Assembly: GCA_004558115.1 (NCBI GenBank) | Contig: SFDT01000005.1 | Location: 1-64,000, forward strand | DNA length: 64,000 nucleotides | Direction: 5' to 3' | DNA from: Clostridiales bacterium | GTDB taxonomy: Bacteria > Bacillota > Clostridia > Oscillospirales > Oscillospiraceae | In this document: in pieces, positions 42,971 to 52,500 of the stretch | How the letters are laid out: each line of letters opens with the position of its first letter | How positions within the stretch are numbered: position 1 is the stretch's first letter | Made by a program: the position numbers and the translations under genes | Notes under the pieces: model-generated | What the model was told of the DNA's origin: nothing | Seen by the model: the letters and a program-made list of their open reading frames with translations, nothing else | Databases searched by the model: none

Positions 42971-44131
42971 TTATGTATAGGGCCGCTCCACATTCACCAC
43001 GGCGTAATAGTTGCCGTCCAGGGCACGGACGGCGGCTTCGATCTTCTCCCGTACCTCCGCGTCCGTCAGCCGGAATTTGAAGGGCACCACCGCGTCGAAG
43101 ATGACATTGGTGTGGGTGGGGCCCACCACCATGCGGAAATCGTGGATGTTGATCTCGTCATCAATGCAATGGACCAGGGCCGCCACCCGCTGCCGGGTCT
43201 CCTCCGTGATGCCGTCGTCGGTGACGATGGGGTCCATGTGGATGACCGCCTCACAGCCCAGCTTTTCCCGCAGCTCCTTTTCCACGTTGTCAATCTCATC
43301 GTGGAGCTCCAGCACGTTTTCCGAGGCGGAGACCTCCGCGTGGACGGAGATCATCACCCGGCCGGGGCCGTAGTCGTGGACAATGAGATCGTGGATGCCC
43401 AGAATGCTCTTGTGGGCCATGACGATATCCCGGATCTGGGTGACAAATTCCCGGGTAGGCGGCGTGCCCAGCAGAGGGTCCAGGGTGTCCTTGGCGGCGT
43501 TGAAGCCGGACCAGAGGATAAAGGCCGCCACCAGGATGCCGCACCATCCGTCGATCATGAGGCCGGTGAAATGGCCCACCAGCGTGGCGATCAGCACCGC
43601 CAGCGTGGCGGCACTGTCGCTGAGGGAGTCCATAGAGGTGGCCTCCATGGCGGAGGAATTCAGCTTCCTGCCCAGCCGCCGGTTGTAGGAGAACATATAC
43701 AGCTTCACCGCAATGGACACGCACAAAATGGCAATGACCACCGGGCTGGAATCCACCGGCTCCGGGTGCAGGATCTTTTGCAGGGAGGATTTGGCCAGCT
43801 CCACACCCATGAGCAGAATGAGCATGGACACCGCCAGGCCGGACAGGTATTCAATGCGGCCATGGCCGAAGGGATGCTCGGAATCCGGCTTCTGGCCCGC
43901 CATCTGGAAACCCAGCAGCGTCACAAAGGAGGAACCGGCGTCAGAGAGGTTGTTGAAGGCGTCGGCGGTGATGGCGATGGAGCCGGCCAGCGTGCCGGCA
44001 AAAAATTTGCCGATGAACAGCAGAACATTGAATCCAATGCCCACGGCACCGCAGAGGATACCATAGGCCTTCCGCACCGCCTGTTCATCGCCGCTTTGTT
44101 TGATGAACAGCCTTGCCAGCAGGGATATCAC
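42971..44131 (-). CDS. Cation diffusion facilitator family metal exporter
   Basis: A 386-aa protein with six TM helices; the metal site lies in TADAFNNLSDAGSS and the second acidic site in TSMDSLSDSAATL, plus HPFGHGR. The C-terminal cytoplasmic dimer domain (about 290-386) is longer than usual. GTG start at 44131. It exports Zn, Mn or Fe against protons; the metal cannot be assigned. It follows nhaC by 6 nt in the same operon. Confidence 0.88.
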   Translation of the reverse strand: MISLLARLFIKQSGDEQAVRKAYGILCGAVGIGFNVLLFIGKFFAGTLAGSIAITADAFNNLSDAGSSFVTLLGFQMAGQKPDSEHPFGHGRIEYLSGLAVSMLILLMGVELAKSSLQKILHPEPVDSSPVVIAILCVSIAVKLYMFSYNRRLGRKLNSSAMEATSMDSLSDSAATLAVLIATLVGHFTGLMIDGWCGILVAAFILWSGFNAAKDTLDPLLGTPPTREFVTQIRDIVMAHKSILGIHDLIVHDYGPGRVMISVHAEVSASENVLELHDEIDNVEKELREKLGCEAVIHMDPIVTDDGITEETRQRVAALVHCIDDEINIHDFRMVVGPTHTNVIFDAVVPFKFRLTDAEVREKIEAAVRALDGNYYAVVNVERPYT

Positions 44132-44137
44132 GATCGA

Positions 44138-45472
44138 TCAAGTCCTTTCCGTTTTTTCAGGCAGGTTCTGGCCCGCCTGGTAAAAGTGCTTGGTAAAGAA
44201 ATAGCACAAGGGGATCATATACAGCAAAACACACCAGGGAATTGCCTCCGTGCCCACATCCAGCATGGACAGCGGCACCGTGATGGCGATGCTCCAGGGC
44301 ACCAGTCCCGCGATGGTGACGCCGGAGTTGGCGATGTCCATGGCCAGCTCCGTCCGGGAAGCGCCGCGGGCCTCATAGCTGTCGGCCAGCAGCTGTGCGT
44401 CGATCATGACCATGACCGCCTGGTTGCAGAACACGGACACCACCGCCGTGCTCACCAGCACCGCGGCGGGGAACAGGCCCACCCGGCGGGACAGCCGCTC
44501 CACCCAGTCTTTGGCGGGAGCCAGCGCGTCGATCCCCTCCAGGATACCGGCGTACAGGCTGGTGATGAACACCACCGCACCGGAGGTCACCATGGACACC
44601 AGGCCCCCGCCGGAAAGAATGCCGGCCAGCTCCGCCTGCCGGGGCGCATACCCCAGGATGGCCGCCCGCAGCGCCTCCGGTACGGGCAGCCCCTGAAGCG
44701 CCACCGTCAGCACGAAGGCCGTGGCGGCGCTGGCGGCCATGGCCCACTTCACCGGCACCTTCGCAAGAGGCAGTACCAACATCAGTACCGCCGGCAGCAG
44801 CACCGTCCAGTGGAGGTCAAAGTTTTCCCGCAGGGCGGACAGCACGGCGCTGTCCATCCGCTGGATGGGATACAGCCGGGACAGCACGCCGAACGCCAGC
44901 ACCGTCAAAAGCGTGGGCAGCAGGGCGGTCTTCAGCATCTCCCGGACGTTTTTATAAAGCTCCGTCCCCGTGCAGGCCGCCACCAGCGTGGCGCAGGAGG
45001 ACATGGGGGAACAGCGGTCCCCGAAGTAGGCGCCGGACAGGATGGCGCCGGCGGTGACGGCCAGGTCCACGCCGCCGGACCGCGCCAGGGTGATGAGCAC
45101 CACACCGGCGGTGCCGGTGACGCCATAGCAGGTGCCCAGAGCAAAGGACAGCACCGCCGACAGCAAAAACGCCACCAAAAGGAAGCTGGCGGGCCGAAGG
45201 CCTTCCAGCCCGTAGTACAGGAAAACGGAGATGGTGCCGGAGGCACGCCACAGGGCGGTCACCATGCCGATGAGCAAAAACACCGGCACCACGATCAGGG
45301 AGTCCCGGCCCTGACGCCAGGCCATAGCGGCCAGCTGCCGGGGCGTGAAGCCCTTTTTCAGTCCCAGGAGGGAGAACAGCGCCAGGCCCAACAGCAGTGC
45401 CCAAATGAGGCTGCGGCCCAGGACCAGGCAAGCCACCACTCCCGCTAAAAACACGCCAAAGTAAAAAAGCAT
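44138..45472 (-). CDS. NhaC family Na+/H+ antiporter
   Basis: A 444-aa polytopic protein of the NhaC/ion-transporter superfamily. Hallmarks: VPVFLLIGMVTALWRASGT, LSFALGTCYGVTGTAGVVL, and AGAILSGAYFGDRCSPMSS with conserved charged residues in TM segments. Its ATG comes directly after the TAA of the zinc-ribbon gene. Related transporters also exchange malate/lactate or tyrosine, so the substrate is not certain. Confidence 0.85.
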   Translation of the reverse strand: MLFYFGVFLAGVVACLVLGRSLIWALLLGLALFSLLGLKKGFTPRQLAAMAWRQGRDSLIVVPVFLLIGMVTALWRASGTISVFLYYGLEGLRPASFLLVAFLLSAVLSFALGTCYGVTGTAGVVLITLARSGGVDLAVTAGAILSGAYFGDRCSPMSSCATLVAACTGTELYKNVREMLKTALLPTLLTVLAFGVLSRLYPIQRMDSAVLSALRENFDLHWTVLLPAVLMLVLPLAKVPVKWAMAASAATAFVLTVALQGLPVPEALRAAILGYAPRQAELAGILSGGGLVSMVTSGAVVFITSLYAGILEGIDALAPAKDWVERLSRRVGLFPAAVLVSTAVVSVFCNQAVMVMIDAQLLADSYEARGASRTELAMDIANSGVTIAGLVPWSIAITVPLSMLDVGTEAIPWCVLLYMIPLCYFFTKHFYQAGQNLPEKTERT

Positions 45473-46087
45473 TTACACGCCTTTCCCCGGGATGACCAGC
45501 TTCATGTGGCAGCACAGGTCATCCAGGTCCCGGTCCGTGGCGGCGGGGATGCGCAGCTTGGCGCCGCAGTCCCGGCACACCAGGTCCACGGCACTGCGGC
45601 GGATCTCCATACCGTAGCGGCCGCTGCCGCAGGCGCAGGTGATACCGTGGTCCCGGGCGGCAATATCTTTCAGCTCCGAGAGGACCTCGTACATGATGAC
45701 ATTGTCCACGAAGGCCTCCGGTCCCTCGCTCTCCTTTTGCTGCTTTTCCTTTTCCGCCAGAATGGCCAGCTCCCGCAGGTTCTTCTCCACGATGCCCTCC
45801 GGCCCCACAAAGCAGCAAAACTGCTTCGTCTTGGCACAGCCCAACGCCGTTGCGCCCGTGAGCATCCGCTCCGGCGGCACAACGGCCTCATGGGTCTCCC
45901 CGCAGATGCCGCAGGGCACATAGACATGGTATTTCGCGCCGTCGAAGGTCACCCGCAGGGCGGATTTGCCGCACTCGCACTCGACCTCCGCGTTGGACGC
46001 CTCCAGGGCAAACACAGAGCGGGCGGCCAGGACGGTCCTGCCGCACTCCGGGCAGAGATAGCCGAAGGAACGCATCTCCTCGCTCAT
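45473..46087 (-). CDS. Multi-zinc-ribbon protein of unknown function
   Basis: A 204-aa cytoplasmic protein with about five knuckle-like Cys pairs: CPEC, CECGK, PCGIC, CACGSG and CRDCG, interrupted by an acidic helical middle (about 105-150). The layout resembles a rubredoxin/zinc-ribbon module at each end. ATG at 46087 has AGAGGTG; a GTG at 46105 is possible. It is transcribed ahead of nhaC and the CDF exporter with no gap, so a role in metal or ion homeostasis is conceivable but unproven. Confidence 0.7.
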   Translation of the reverse strand: MSEEMRSFGYLCPECGRTVLAARSVFALEASNAEVECECGKSALRVTFDGAKYHVYVPCGICGETHEAVVPPERMLTGATALGCAKTKQFCCFVGPEGIVEKNLRELAILAEKEKQQKESEGPEAFVDNVIMYEVLSELKDIAARDHGITCACGSGRYGMEIRRSAVDLVCRDCGAKLRIPAATDRDLDDLCCHMKLVIPGKGV

Positions 46088-46188
46088 GAAACACACCTCT
46101 TTCACTCAGATACGAATTTTTCCATTAGTTTTGGATTATACCACGGCAAATTGTGGTTGTACAGCGGTTTTCCTCTCTTTCCGCAGGG

Positions 46189-46219
46189 TGATTTTTCGCC
46201 CCACCGCCCTGTCATACTT
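46189..46219 (+). promoter_or_regulatory. Candidate sigma-G/F-type promoter of spoVAD
   Basis: TGATTT (46189-46194), 18 nt, CATACTT (46213-46219). The -10 matches the forespore CATACTA consensus at 6 of 7 positions and the spacing is right; the -35 is weaker. Confidence 0.5.
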
Positions 46220-46268
46220 TTCCCGCCTTTGGGGCAAGCTACGGAAAATCCCTTTGTGAGGTGGCAAT

Positions 46269-47285
46269 ATGAATTTGAAACGTGTGGGCCGCCGGACCGT
46301 GGCCCTGTCCGTTCCCCCCTCCGTCCGCTCCTGCGCCTGCATCGGCGGGAAATTCGAGGGCCAGGGCCCCCTTGGCAGCTGCTTTGACGAGCTGGGCGAG
46401 GATTCCTTTTTCGGAGAGGCGACCTGGGAAAAAGCGGAGTCCGCCATGCAGAAGCGGGCTCTGAGCCGCGCTCTGGATAAGGCGGGCCTCAAGGCCGGAG
46501 ACCTGGACTATATTCTGGCGGGAGACCTTCTGAACCAGTGCGTGGGCTCCGCCTTCGGCCTGCGGGACTTCGGCATTCCCTTCTACGGGCTGTACGGCGC
46601 CTGCTCCACCATGGGGGAGTCCCTGGCCCTGGCGTCGCTGCTTATTGACGGCGGCTTTGCCCGCCGGGCGGCGGCCATGACCTCCTCCCACTTCTGCACC
46701 GCCGAGCGGCAGTACCGTATGCCGGTGCCCTACGGCAGCCAGCGGACCCCCACCGCCCAGTGGACGGCCACCGCCGCCGGCTGCACCATCCTGGAGGAGA
46801 AGGGCCAGGGGCCCTACGTGACCCATGTCATCTGCGGCCGCATCGTGGACAAGGGCATCACCGACGCCAACAACATGGGTGCCGCCATGGCCCCCGCCGC
46901 CTACGACACCCTGTCCGCCTTTTTCCGGGATACGGAGACCGGGCCGAAGGATTACGACCTCATCCTCACCGGTGACCTGGGAGAGCTGGGCCACGACATC
47001 GTGAGGGACTTTTTCCAGCGGGACGGCGTCGACCTGGGTGACCGTTACCAGGACTGCGGACTGCTGCTGTATGACCGGGAGGCTCAGGACATGCACGCCG
47101 GCGCCTCCGGCTGCGGCTGCTCCGCCGCTGTGCTGAACGGCTACGTGCTGCCGGGCCTGCGGGCGGGGAAATGGCGGCGGGTGCTCTTCGCGCCCACGGG
47201 GGCCCTGCTCTCCCCCACCACCTCCTTCCAGGGGGAGTCCGTTCCCGGCATCTGCCACGCCGTCTGTCTCTCCGCCGAGGTCTGA
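46269..47285 (+). CDS. spoVAD: Stage V sporulation protein AD
   Basis: A 338-aa thiolase-fold protein of usual length that binds dipicolinic acid during its uptake into the forespore. Diagnostic stretches: GPLGSCFDELGEDSFFGEATWEKAES, YGLYGACSTMGESLALA and DLGELGHDIVRDFF. GAGGTG precedes the ATG. spoVAC, normally just upstream, is not in the window, and spoVAE is 10 kb away. Confidence 0.93.
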   Translation: MNLKRVGRRTVALSVPPSVRSCACIGGKFEGQGPLGSCFDELGEDSFFGEATWEKAESAMQKRALSRALDKAGLKAGDLDYILAGDLLNQCVGSAFGLRDFGIPFYGLYGACSTMGESLALASLLIDGGFARRAAAMTSSHFCTAERQYRMPVPYGSQRTPTAQWTATAAGCTILEEKGQGPYVTHVICGRIVDKGITDANNMGAAMAPAAYDTLSAFFRDTETGPKDYDLILTGDLGELGHDIVRDFFQRDGVDLGDRYQDCGLLLYDREAQDMHAGASGCGCSAAVLNGYVLPGLRAGKWRRVLFAPTGALLSPTTSFQGESVPGICHAVCLSAEV

Positions 47286-47384
47286 TTGTTCTCCAAAGAA
47301 ATACAGGTGTTTGCCGTATGGAAAATGCACAAATGATTTTTTCCCAGTGCTCCCGCTTTTAGAACACTCTCTGAAATCTGGCTC

Positions 47385-47429
47385 AAACCCGCGCTGTCCG
47401 CGTCAAAAACGTTGACAGTGCGGGTTTTT
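47385..47429 (+). terminator. Terminator overlapping the glnA promoter
   Basis: A long hairpin (AAACCCGC-g-CTGTC / GACAG-t-GCGGGTTT) with a T-run. Its 3' arm contains the glnA -35 (TTGACA, 47412), so termination of spoVAD and glnA initiation share DNA. The remainder of 47286-47384 shows nothing recognisable. Confidence 0.7.
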
Positions 47430-47441
47430 CAACGGTATAAT
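47412..47441 (+). promoter_or_regulatory. Sigma-A promoter of the glnA operon
   Basis: TTGACA (47412-47417), 18 nt, TATAAT (47436-47441): both boxes are perfect consensus, so control must act mainly after initiation. Confidence 0.9.
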
Positions 47442-47447
47442 TTCCGC

Positions 47448-47495
47448 AAGAGAGAGCAAGGGCGCCCCCTCTGGGGCTATTTCCTGCTCTTTTTT
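47448..47495 (+). promoter_or_regulatory. glnA leader attenuator with AAGGGC hexaloop (candidate ANTAR target)
   Basis: The RNA begins with a hairpin AGAGAGAGC-[AAGGGC]-GCCCCCTCT (47449-47472, two A-C mismatches). The competing terminator pairs AGAGCA (47453-47458) with TGCTCT (47485-47490), with inner GCCCC/GGGGC pairs, and ends in TTTTTT, 64 nt before the ATG. Loop position 1 is A and position 4 is G, as in known ANTAR targets. Confidence 0.72.
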
Positions 47496-47558
47496 CGTAT
47501 ATCTGATTTCTACCGATTTAAATCAATAAATTCAGCCACTGAAAGGAGACTGTACGCC

Positions 47559-48890
47559 ATGGGCAAATACAGCAAGGAAGATATCATCCGCTTGGTGGAA
47601 GAGGAAGATATCCAGTTCATCCGCATGCAGTTCACCGATATTTTCGGGCAGATGAAAAACGTCGCCATCACGGCCTCTCAGGTGGAACGGGCCGTGAACA
47701 ACCAGATCATGCTGGACGGCAGCTCCATCGAGGGCTTTGTCCGCATTGAGGAATCCGACCAGTACCTGTGGCCGGACCTGGACACCTTTGCCATTCTCCC
47801 CTGGCGGCCCCAGTACGGCAAGGTGGCCCGCCTCATCTGTGATGTCCACAACCCCGACGGCACCCCCTTCGTAGGCGACCCCCGGGGCGTGCTGAAGCAG
47901 GTGATCCGTCGGGCGGAGCGTCTGGGCTACACATTTAATGTAGGCCCGGAGCTGGAGTTTTTCCTGTTCCAGACGGACGAGGACGGCAATCCCACCACCA
48001 AGACCTCCGACCAGGCCGGCTATTTCGACCTGGGTCCCCTGGACCACGGCGAAAGCACCCGCCGGGAGATCTGCCTGTGTCTGGAGGATATGGGCTTTGA
48101 GATCGAGGCCAGCCACCATGAGGTGGCCGCCGGCCAGCATGAGATCGACTTCAAGTACGCCGACGCCCTGGCCGCCGCTGACAACATCATGACCTTTAAG
48201 CTGGCGGTAAAGACCCTGGCCCAGAAAAACGGCCTCCACGCCACCTTCATGCCAAAGCCCGTTTACGGCGAGGCCGGCAGCGGGATGCACGTGAACATGT
48301 CCTTGTTCAAGAATGGGGAAAATGTCTTTTTCGATGACGCCGACCCCCGTAAGCTCTCTCCCCTGGCCTATCAGTTCATCGCCGGCCTGCTGGCCCATGT
48401 CCAGGGCTTCTGCGCCGTCACCAACCCCCTGGTCAACTCCTACAAGCGTCTGGTCCCCGGCTATGAGGCACCCTGCTACCTGGCCTGGTCCACCGGCAAC
48501 CGCTCCGCCCTGGTCCGCATCCCCACGCCCCGGGGCCAGGCCACCCGTGTGGAGCTGCGCAGCCCCGACCCCTCCTGCAACCCCTACCTGGCGCTGGCCG
48601 CCTGTCTGGCTGCCGGCCTGGACGGCATTGAAAAAGGTATGACGCCGCCGGATGAGATTGTGGAAAACCTCAACGAGATGTCCCCCGCCGCTTTGAAAGC
48701 CCAGGGCATCGCCGAGCTGCCCGGCACGCTGGAGGCCGCCATCCACGCACTGGAGGCGGACAGCGTCATCACCGACGCCCTGGGTCCCCACGTCACCGCC
48801 CAGTACATCACCGGCAAGCTGCGGGAATGGGAGGAGTACCGTACCCAGGTCTCCCAGTGGGAGCTGCGGAAATATCTGGTGGCATACTGA
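47559..48890 (+). CDS. glnA: Glutamine synthetase type I
   Basis: A 443-aa GSI-alpha-type enzyme (Bacillus-like length, no adenylylation insert). Motifs: MLDGSSIEGFVRIEESD, GPELEFFLF, HHEVAAGQHEIDFKYADAL, GSGMHVNMSLF and NRSALVRIP. ATG at 47559 has AAGGAG 10 nt upstream. It converts glutamate + NH3 + ATP to glutamine and is first gene of the GS/GOGAT operon. Confidence 0.95.
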   Translation: MGKYSKEDIIRLVEEEDIQFIRMQFTDIFGQMKNVAITASQVERAVNNQIMLDGSSIEGFVRIEESDQYLWPDLDTFAILPWRPQYGKVARLICDVHNPDGTPFVGDPRGVLKQVIRRAERLGYTFNVGPELEFFLFQTDEDGNPTTKTSDQAGYFDLGPLDHGESTRREICLCLEDMGFEIEASHHEVAAGQHEIDFKYADALAAADNIMTFKLAVKTLAQKNGLHATFMPKPVYGEAGSGMHVNMSLFKNGENVFFDDADPRKLSPLAYQFIAGLLAHVQGFCAVTNPLVNSYKRLVPGYEAPCYLAWSTGNRSALVRIPTPRGQATRVELRSPDPSCNPYLALAACLAAGLDGIEKGMTPPDEIVENLNEMSPAALKAQGIAELPGTLEAAIHALEADSVITDALGPHVTAQYITGKLREWEEYRTQVSQWELRKYLVAY

Positions 48891-48930
48891 TCTGCAAGTT
48901 TTTTGAAACCAAGCGAGGAGAGGTGATTCC

Positions 48931-49470
48931 ATGGACAGGATCGTGGTGGCTTTTGCCAACGAGGAGGCGCAGCGCCGCATTCTGCGTCTGTTGGAATCCA
49001 ACGGCTTTACACCCGCCGGCTGCTGCTATTCCGGCGCCGAGGCCATCCGCCTCGTCCGCAAAATGGGCAGCGGCGTGGTGGTGTGCGGCTTCAAGCTGCG
49101 GGACATGACCGCCAGCGACCTGGCCGCCAGTCTCCGGGGCACCGCCGCGCTGCTGGTGGTCTCCTCCGCCATCAATCTGGACTACTGCGAGGGAGAAAAT
49201 CTCTACAAGCTGGCCACCCCCGCTTCCCGCTCGGATTTTTACGCCTCCCTGGACACCCTGCTGCAATTTGAGGCCAAGCACCTCCACCATCCCGCGCCTA
49301 AGCGGAAAGAGGAGGAGCAGAAGGTCATCCAGCGGGCCAAGGAGCTTTTGATGGACATCAACCGCATGACCGAGGCGGAAGCCCACCGTTTTCTGCAAAA
49401 GCGCAGCATGGACGCCGGACTGAAAATGGTGGAGACCGCCCAGATGGTCATCGACTCTTATACACACTGA
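48931..49470 (+). CDS. ANTAR-domain antiterminator with degenerate receiver
   Basis: A 179-aa protein. The receiver-like domain (1 to about 112) lacks the phosphoacceptor: the aligned position in VVVCGFKLRDM is Gly53. A coiled linker and the ANTAR three-helix RNA-binding domain follow (about 122-175: KVIQRAKELLMDINRMTEAEAHRFLQKRSMD). ANTAR proteins bind hexaloop hairpins and block terminators. Sitting between glnA and gltB, it is the obvious candidate regulator of the glnA, amt and livK leaders. Loss of the Asp implies control by a ligand or by a partner such as GS or PII rather than by phosphorylation. Confidence 0.9.
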   Translation: MDRIVVAFANEEAQRRILRLLESNGFTPAGCCYSGAEAIRLVRKMGSGVVVCGFKLRDMTASDLAASLRGTAALLVVSSAINLDYCEGENLYKLATPASRSDFYASLDTLLQFEAKHLHHPAPKRKEEEQKVIQRAKELLMDINRMTEAEAHRFLQKRSMDAGLKMVETAQMVIDSYTH

Positions 49471-49515
49471 CTTCGCCTGTTTGGCGAAAATCTCAACGAA
49501 ATGGGAGGAATTCCA

Positions 49516-52500
49516 ATGCTGGAACCTGACCAGAGAAACCATTTGCTGTATGACCCGTCCCTGGAGCACGATGCCTGCGGCATCGGCGCCGTGGTGAGCC
49601 TGAAGGGCATCAAGACCTACAAAACCGTGGACGACGCCTTGAAGATCGTGGAAAAGCTGGAGCACCGCGCCGGCAAGGACGCCGCCGGCGAGACCGGCGA
49701 CGGCGTCGGCATCATGCTCCAGGTGCCCCACAAGCTGATGATGAAAGTGGCCGCCGCCGAGGGCATCCGCCTGGGCGGCGAGCGGGATTACGGCGTGGGC
49801 ATGTTCTTTTTCCCCACCGACCCCCTGAAGCGTGCCCAGGCCAAGAAGATGCTGGAGATCATCGTGGCCAAGGAGGGCATGACCTTCCTGGGCTGGCGGG
49901 ACGTGCCCACCCATCCGGAGGTGCTGGGCGAAAAGGCCCGGGCCTGTATGCCCACCATCTGCCAGTGCTTTGTGAAGCGGCCTGACCGCTGCAAGCAGGG
50001 TCTGGCCTTTGACCGCAAGCTCTATGTGGTCCGCCGGGTGTTCGAGCAGTCCAACGTCAACACCTACATCGCCTCCTTCTCCAGCCGGACCATCGTCTAC
50101 AAGGGCATGTTCCTGGTGGGGCAGCTGCGGAAGTTCTATGATGACCTCCAGGACCCCGACTGCCAGAGCGCCATCGCCCTGGTCCACTCCCGCTTCTCCA
50201 CCAACACCACCCCCAGTTGGGAGCGGGCCCATCCCAACCGCTACATCCTCCACAACGGCGAGATCAACACCATTCGGGGCAACGTGGACCGTATGCTGGC
50301 CCGGGAGGAGACCATGTCCTCCGCCGTCATGGAGGCCGACATGGACAAGGTGCTGCCGGTGGTGGACCAGAGCGGCTCCGACTCCGCCATGCTGGACAAC
50401 ACCCTGGAATTTTTGATGATGAACGGCATCCCCCTGCCCCAGGCGGTGATGATGTGCATCCCGGAGCCCTGGGCCAACGACAAGAAGATGAGCCGGGAGA
50501 AGCGGGATTTCTACCACTACTACGCCACCATGATGGAGCCCTGGGACGGCCCCGCCGCCATCGTGTTCTCCGACGGCGACACCATGGGCGCCGTGCTGGA
50601 CCGCAACGGCCTGCGCCCCTGCCGGTGGTATCTGACAAACGATGACTATCTGATCCTCTCCTCCGAGGTGGGCGTGCTGGACATTCCCCCGGAGAAGATC
50701 GTGAAAAAATCCCGCCTCCAGCCCGGCAAAATGCTGCTGGTGGACACGCTGAAGCAGCAGCTGGTGGATGACGAGACCCTGAAAAAGCACTATGCCCGCC
50801 AGCAGCCCTACGGTGAGTGGCTGGACCAGCATCTGGTGTACCTGAAGGACCTGAACATCCCCAACAAGCGGGTGGAAAAGCACACCCAGGACATGCGGGA
50901 CCGGCTGTACAAGGCCTTTGGCTACACGTATGAGGAAGTGAAGGATTCCATCCTCCCCATGGCCCGGGACGGCGTGGAGCCCACCTCCGCCATGGGTGTG
51001 GACACCCCCCTGGCGGTGCTCAGCGAAAAGCACCAGCCCCTGTTCAACTACTTCAAGCAGCTCTTTGCCCAGGTGACCAATCCCCCCATGGACTCCATCC
51101 GGGAGGAGATCGTCACGGACACCACCGTCTACGTGGGCGCCGGCGGCAACCTCTTGCAGGAAAAGGCGGAAAACTGCACCGTTTTGCAGATCCACAACCC
51201 CATCCTCACCTCCGTGGACCTGATGAAGATCCGCTACATGGACCAGCCGGGCTTCAAGGTGGAGACCATCTCCCTGTTGTACTACAAGTCCATGCCTTTG
51301 GAGCACGCCATCGACCGGCTGTTCGTCAACGTGGACCGGGCCTATAAGGACGGCGCCAACATCCTCATTCTCTCCGACCGTGGCGTGGACGAAAACCACG
51401 TGGCCATTCCCTCGTTGCTGGCGGTGTCCGCCCTGGAGCAGTACCTGGTCCGCACGAAAAAGCGCACCGCCGTGTCCATGATCCTGGAGAGCGCGGAGCC
51501 CCGGGACGTGCACCACTTTGCAACGCTGCTGGGCTACGGCGCCCAGGCCATCAACCCGTACCTGGCCCAGGAGTGCGTGGAGGAGCTCATCACCGTGGGT
51601 CTTCTGGACAAGGACCCCTCCGCCGCGGTGGATGACTACAACAGCGCCATTCTCCACGGCATCGTGAAGATCGCCTCCAAAATGGGCATCTCCACCATCC
51701 AGTCCTACCAGTCCGCCCAGATCTTCGAGTGCGTGGGCATCAACAAGGATGTGGTGGACAAATACTTCACCAACACCATCAGCCGCGTAGGCGGCGTGGG
51801 ACTGGAGGAGATCGGAGAGGGCGTGGAGTGGAACCACAACCAGGCCTTCGACCCCCTGGGCCTGGGCTATGACACCACCCTGGACTCCACCGGCACCTAC
51901 AAGCTGCGCTCCGGCCCTGACAAAGAGGACCACATGTACAATCCCCGGACCATTTTGCTGCTGCAAAAGGCGGCCCGGGAGGGCAATTACGCCGCCTTCA
52001 AGGAGTACACCTCCCTGGTGGACTTCGCCGACAAGCCCCACACCCTGCGGGGCTTGCTGGATTTCCGTTTCGACGAGAACGGCGGCATCCCCATCGATGA
52101 GGTGGAGCCGGTGAGCTCCATCGTCAAGCGCTTCAAGACCGGCGCCATGAGCTACGGCTCCATCTCCCAGGAGGCCCACGAGTGCATGGCCATCGCCATG
52201 AACCGCATCGGCGGCAAGTCCAACTCCGGTGAGGGCGGTGAAGCCCGGGACCGGCTCCACGACGAGCGCTGCTCCGCCATCAAGCAGGTGGCCTCCGGCC
52301 GCTTCGGCGTCACCAGTGAATACCTGTGCAGCGCCCAGGAGATCCAAATCAAAATGGCCCAGGGCGCCAAGCCCGGCGAGGGCGGCCACCTGCCCGGCAA
52401 AAAGGTGTACCCCTGGATCGCCAAGACCCGGTGCTCCACCCCCGGCGTGACCCTCATCTCTCCCCCGCCCCACCATGATATCTACTCCATTGAGGACCTG

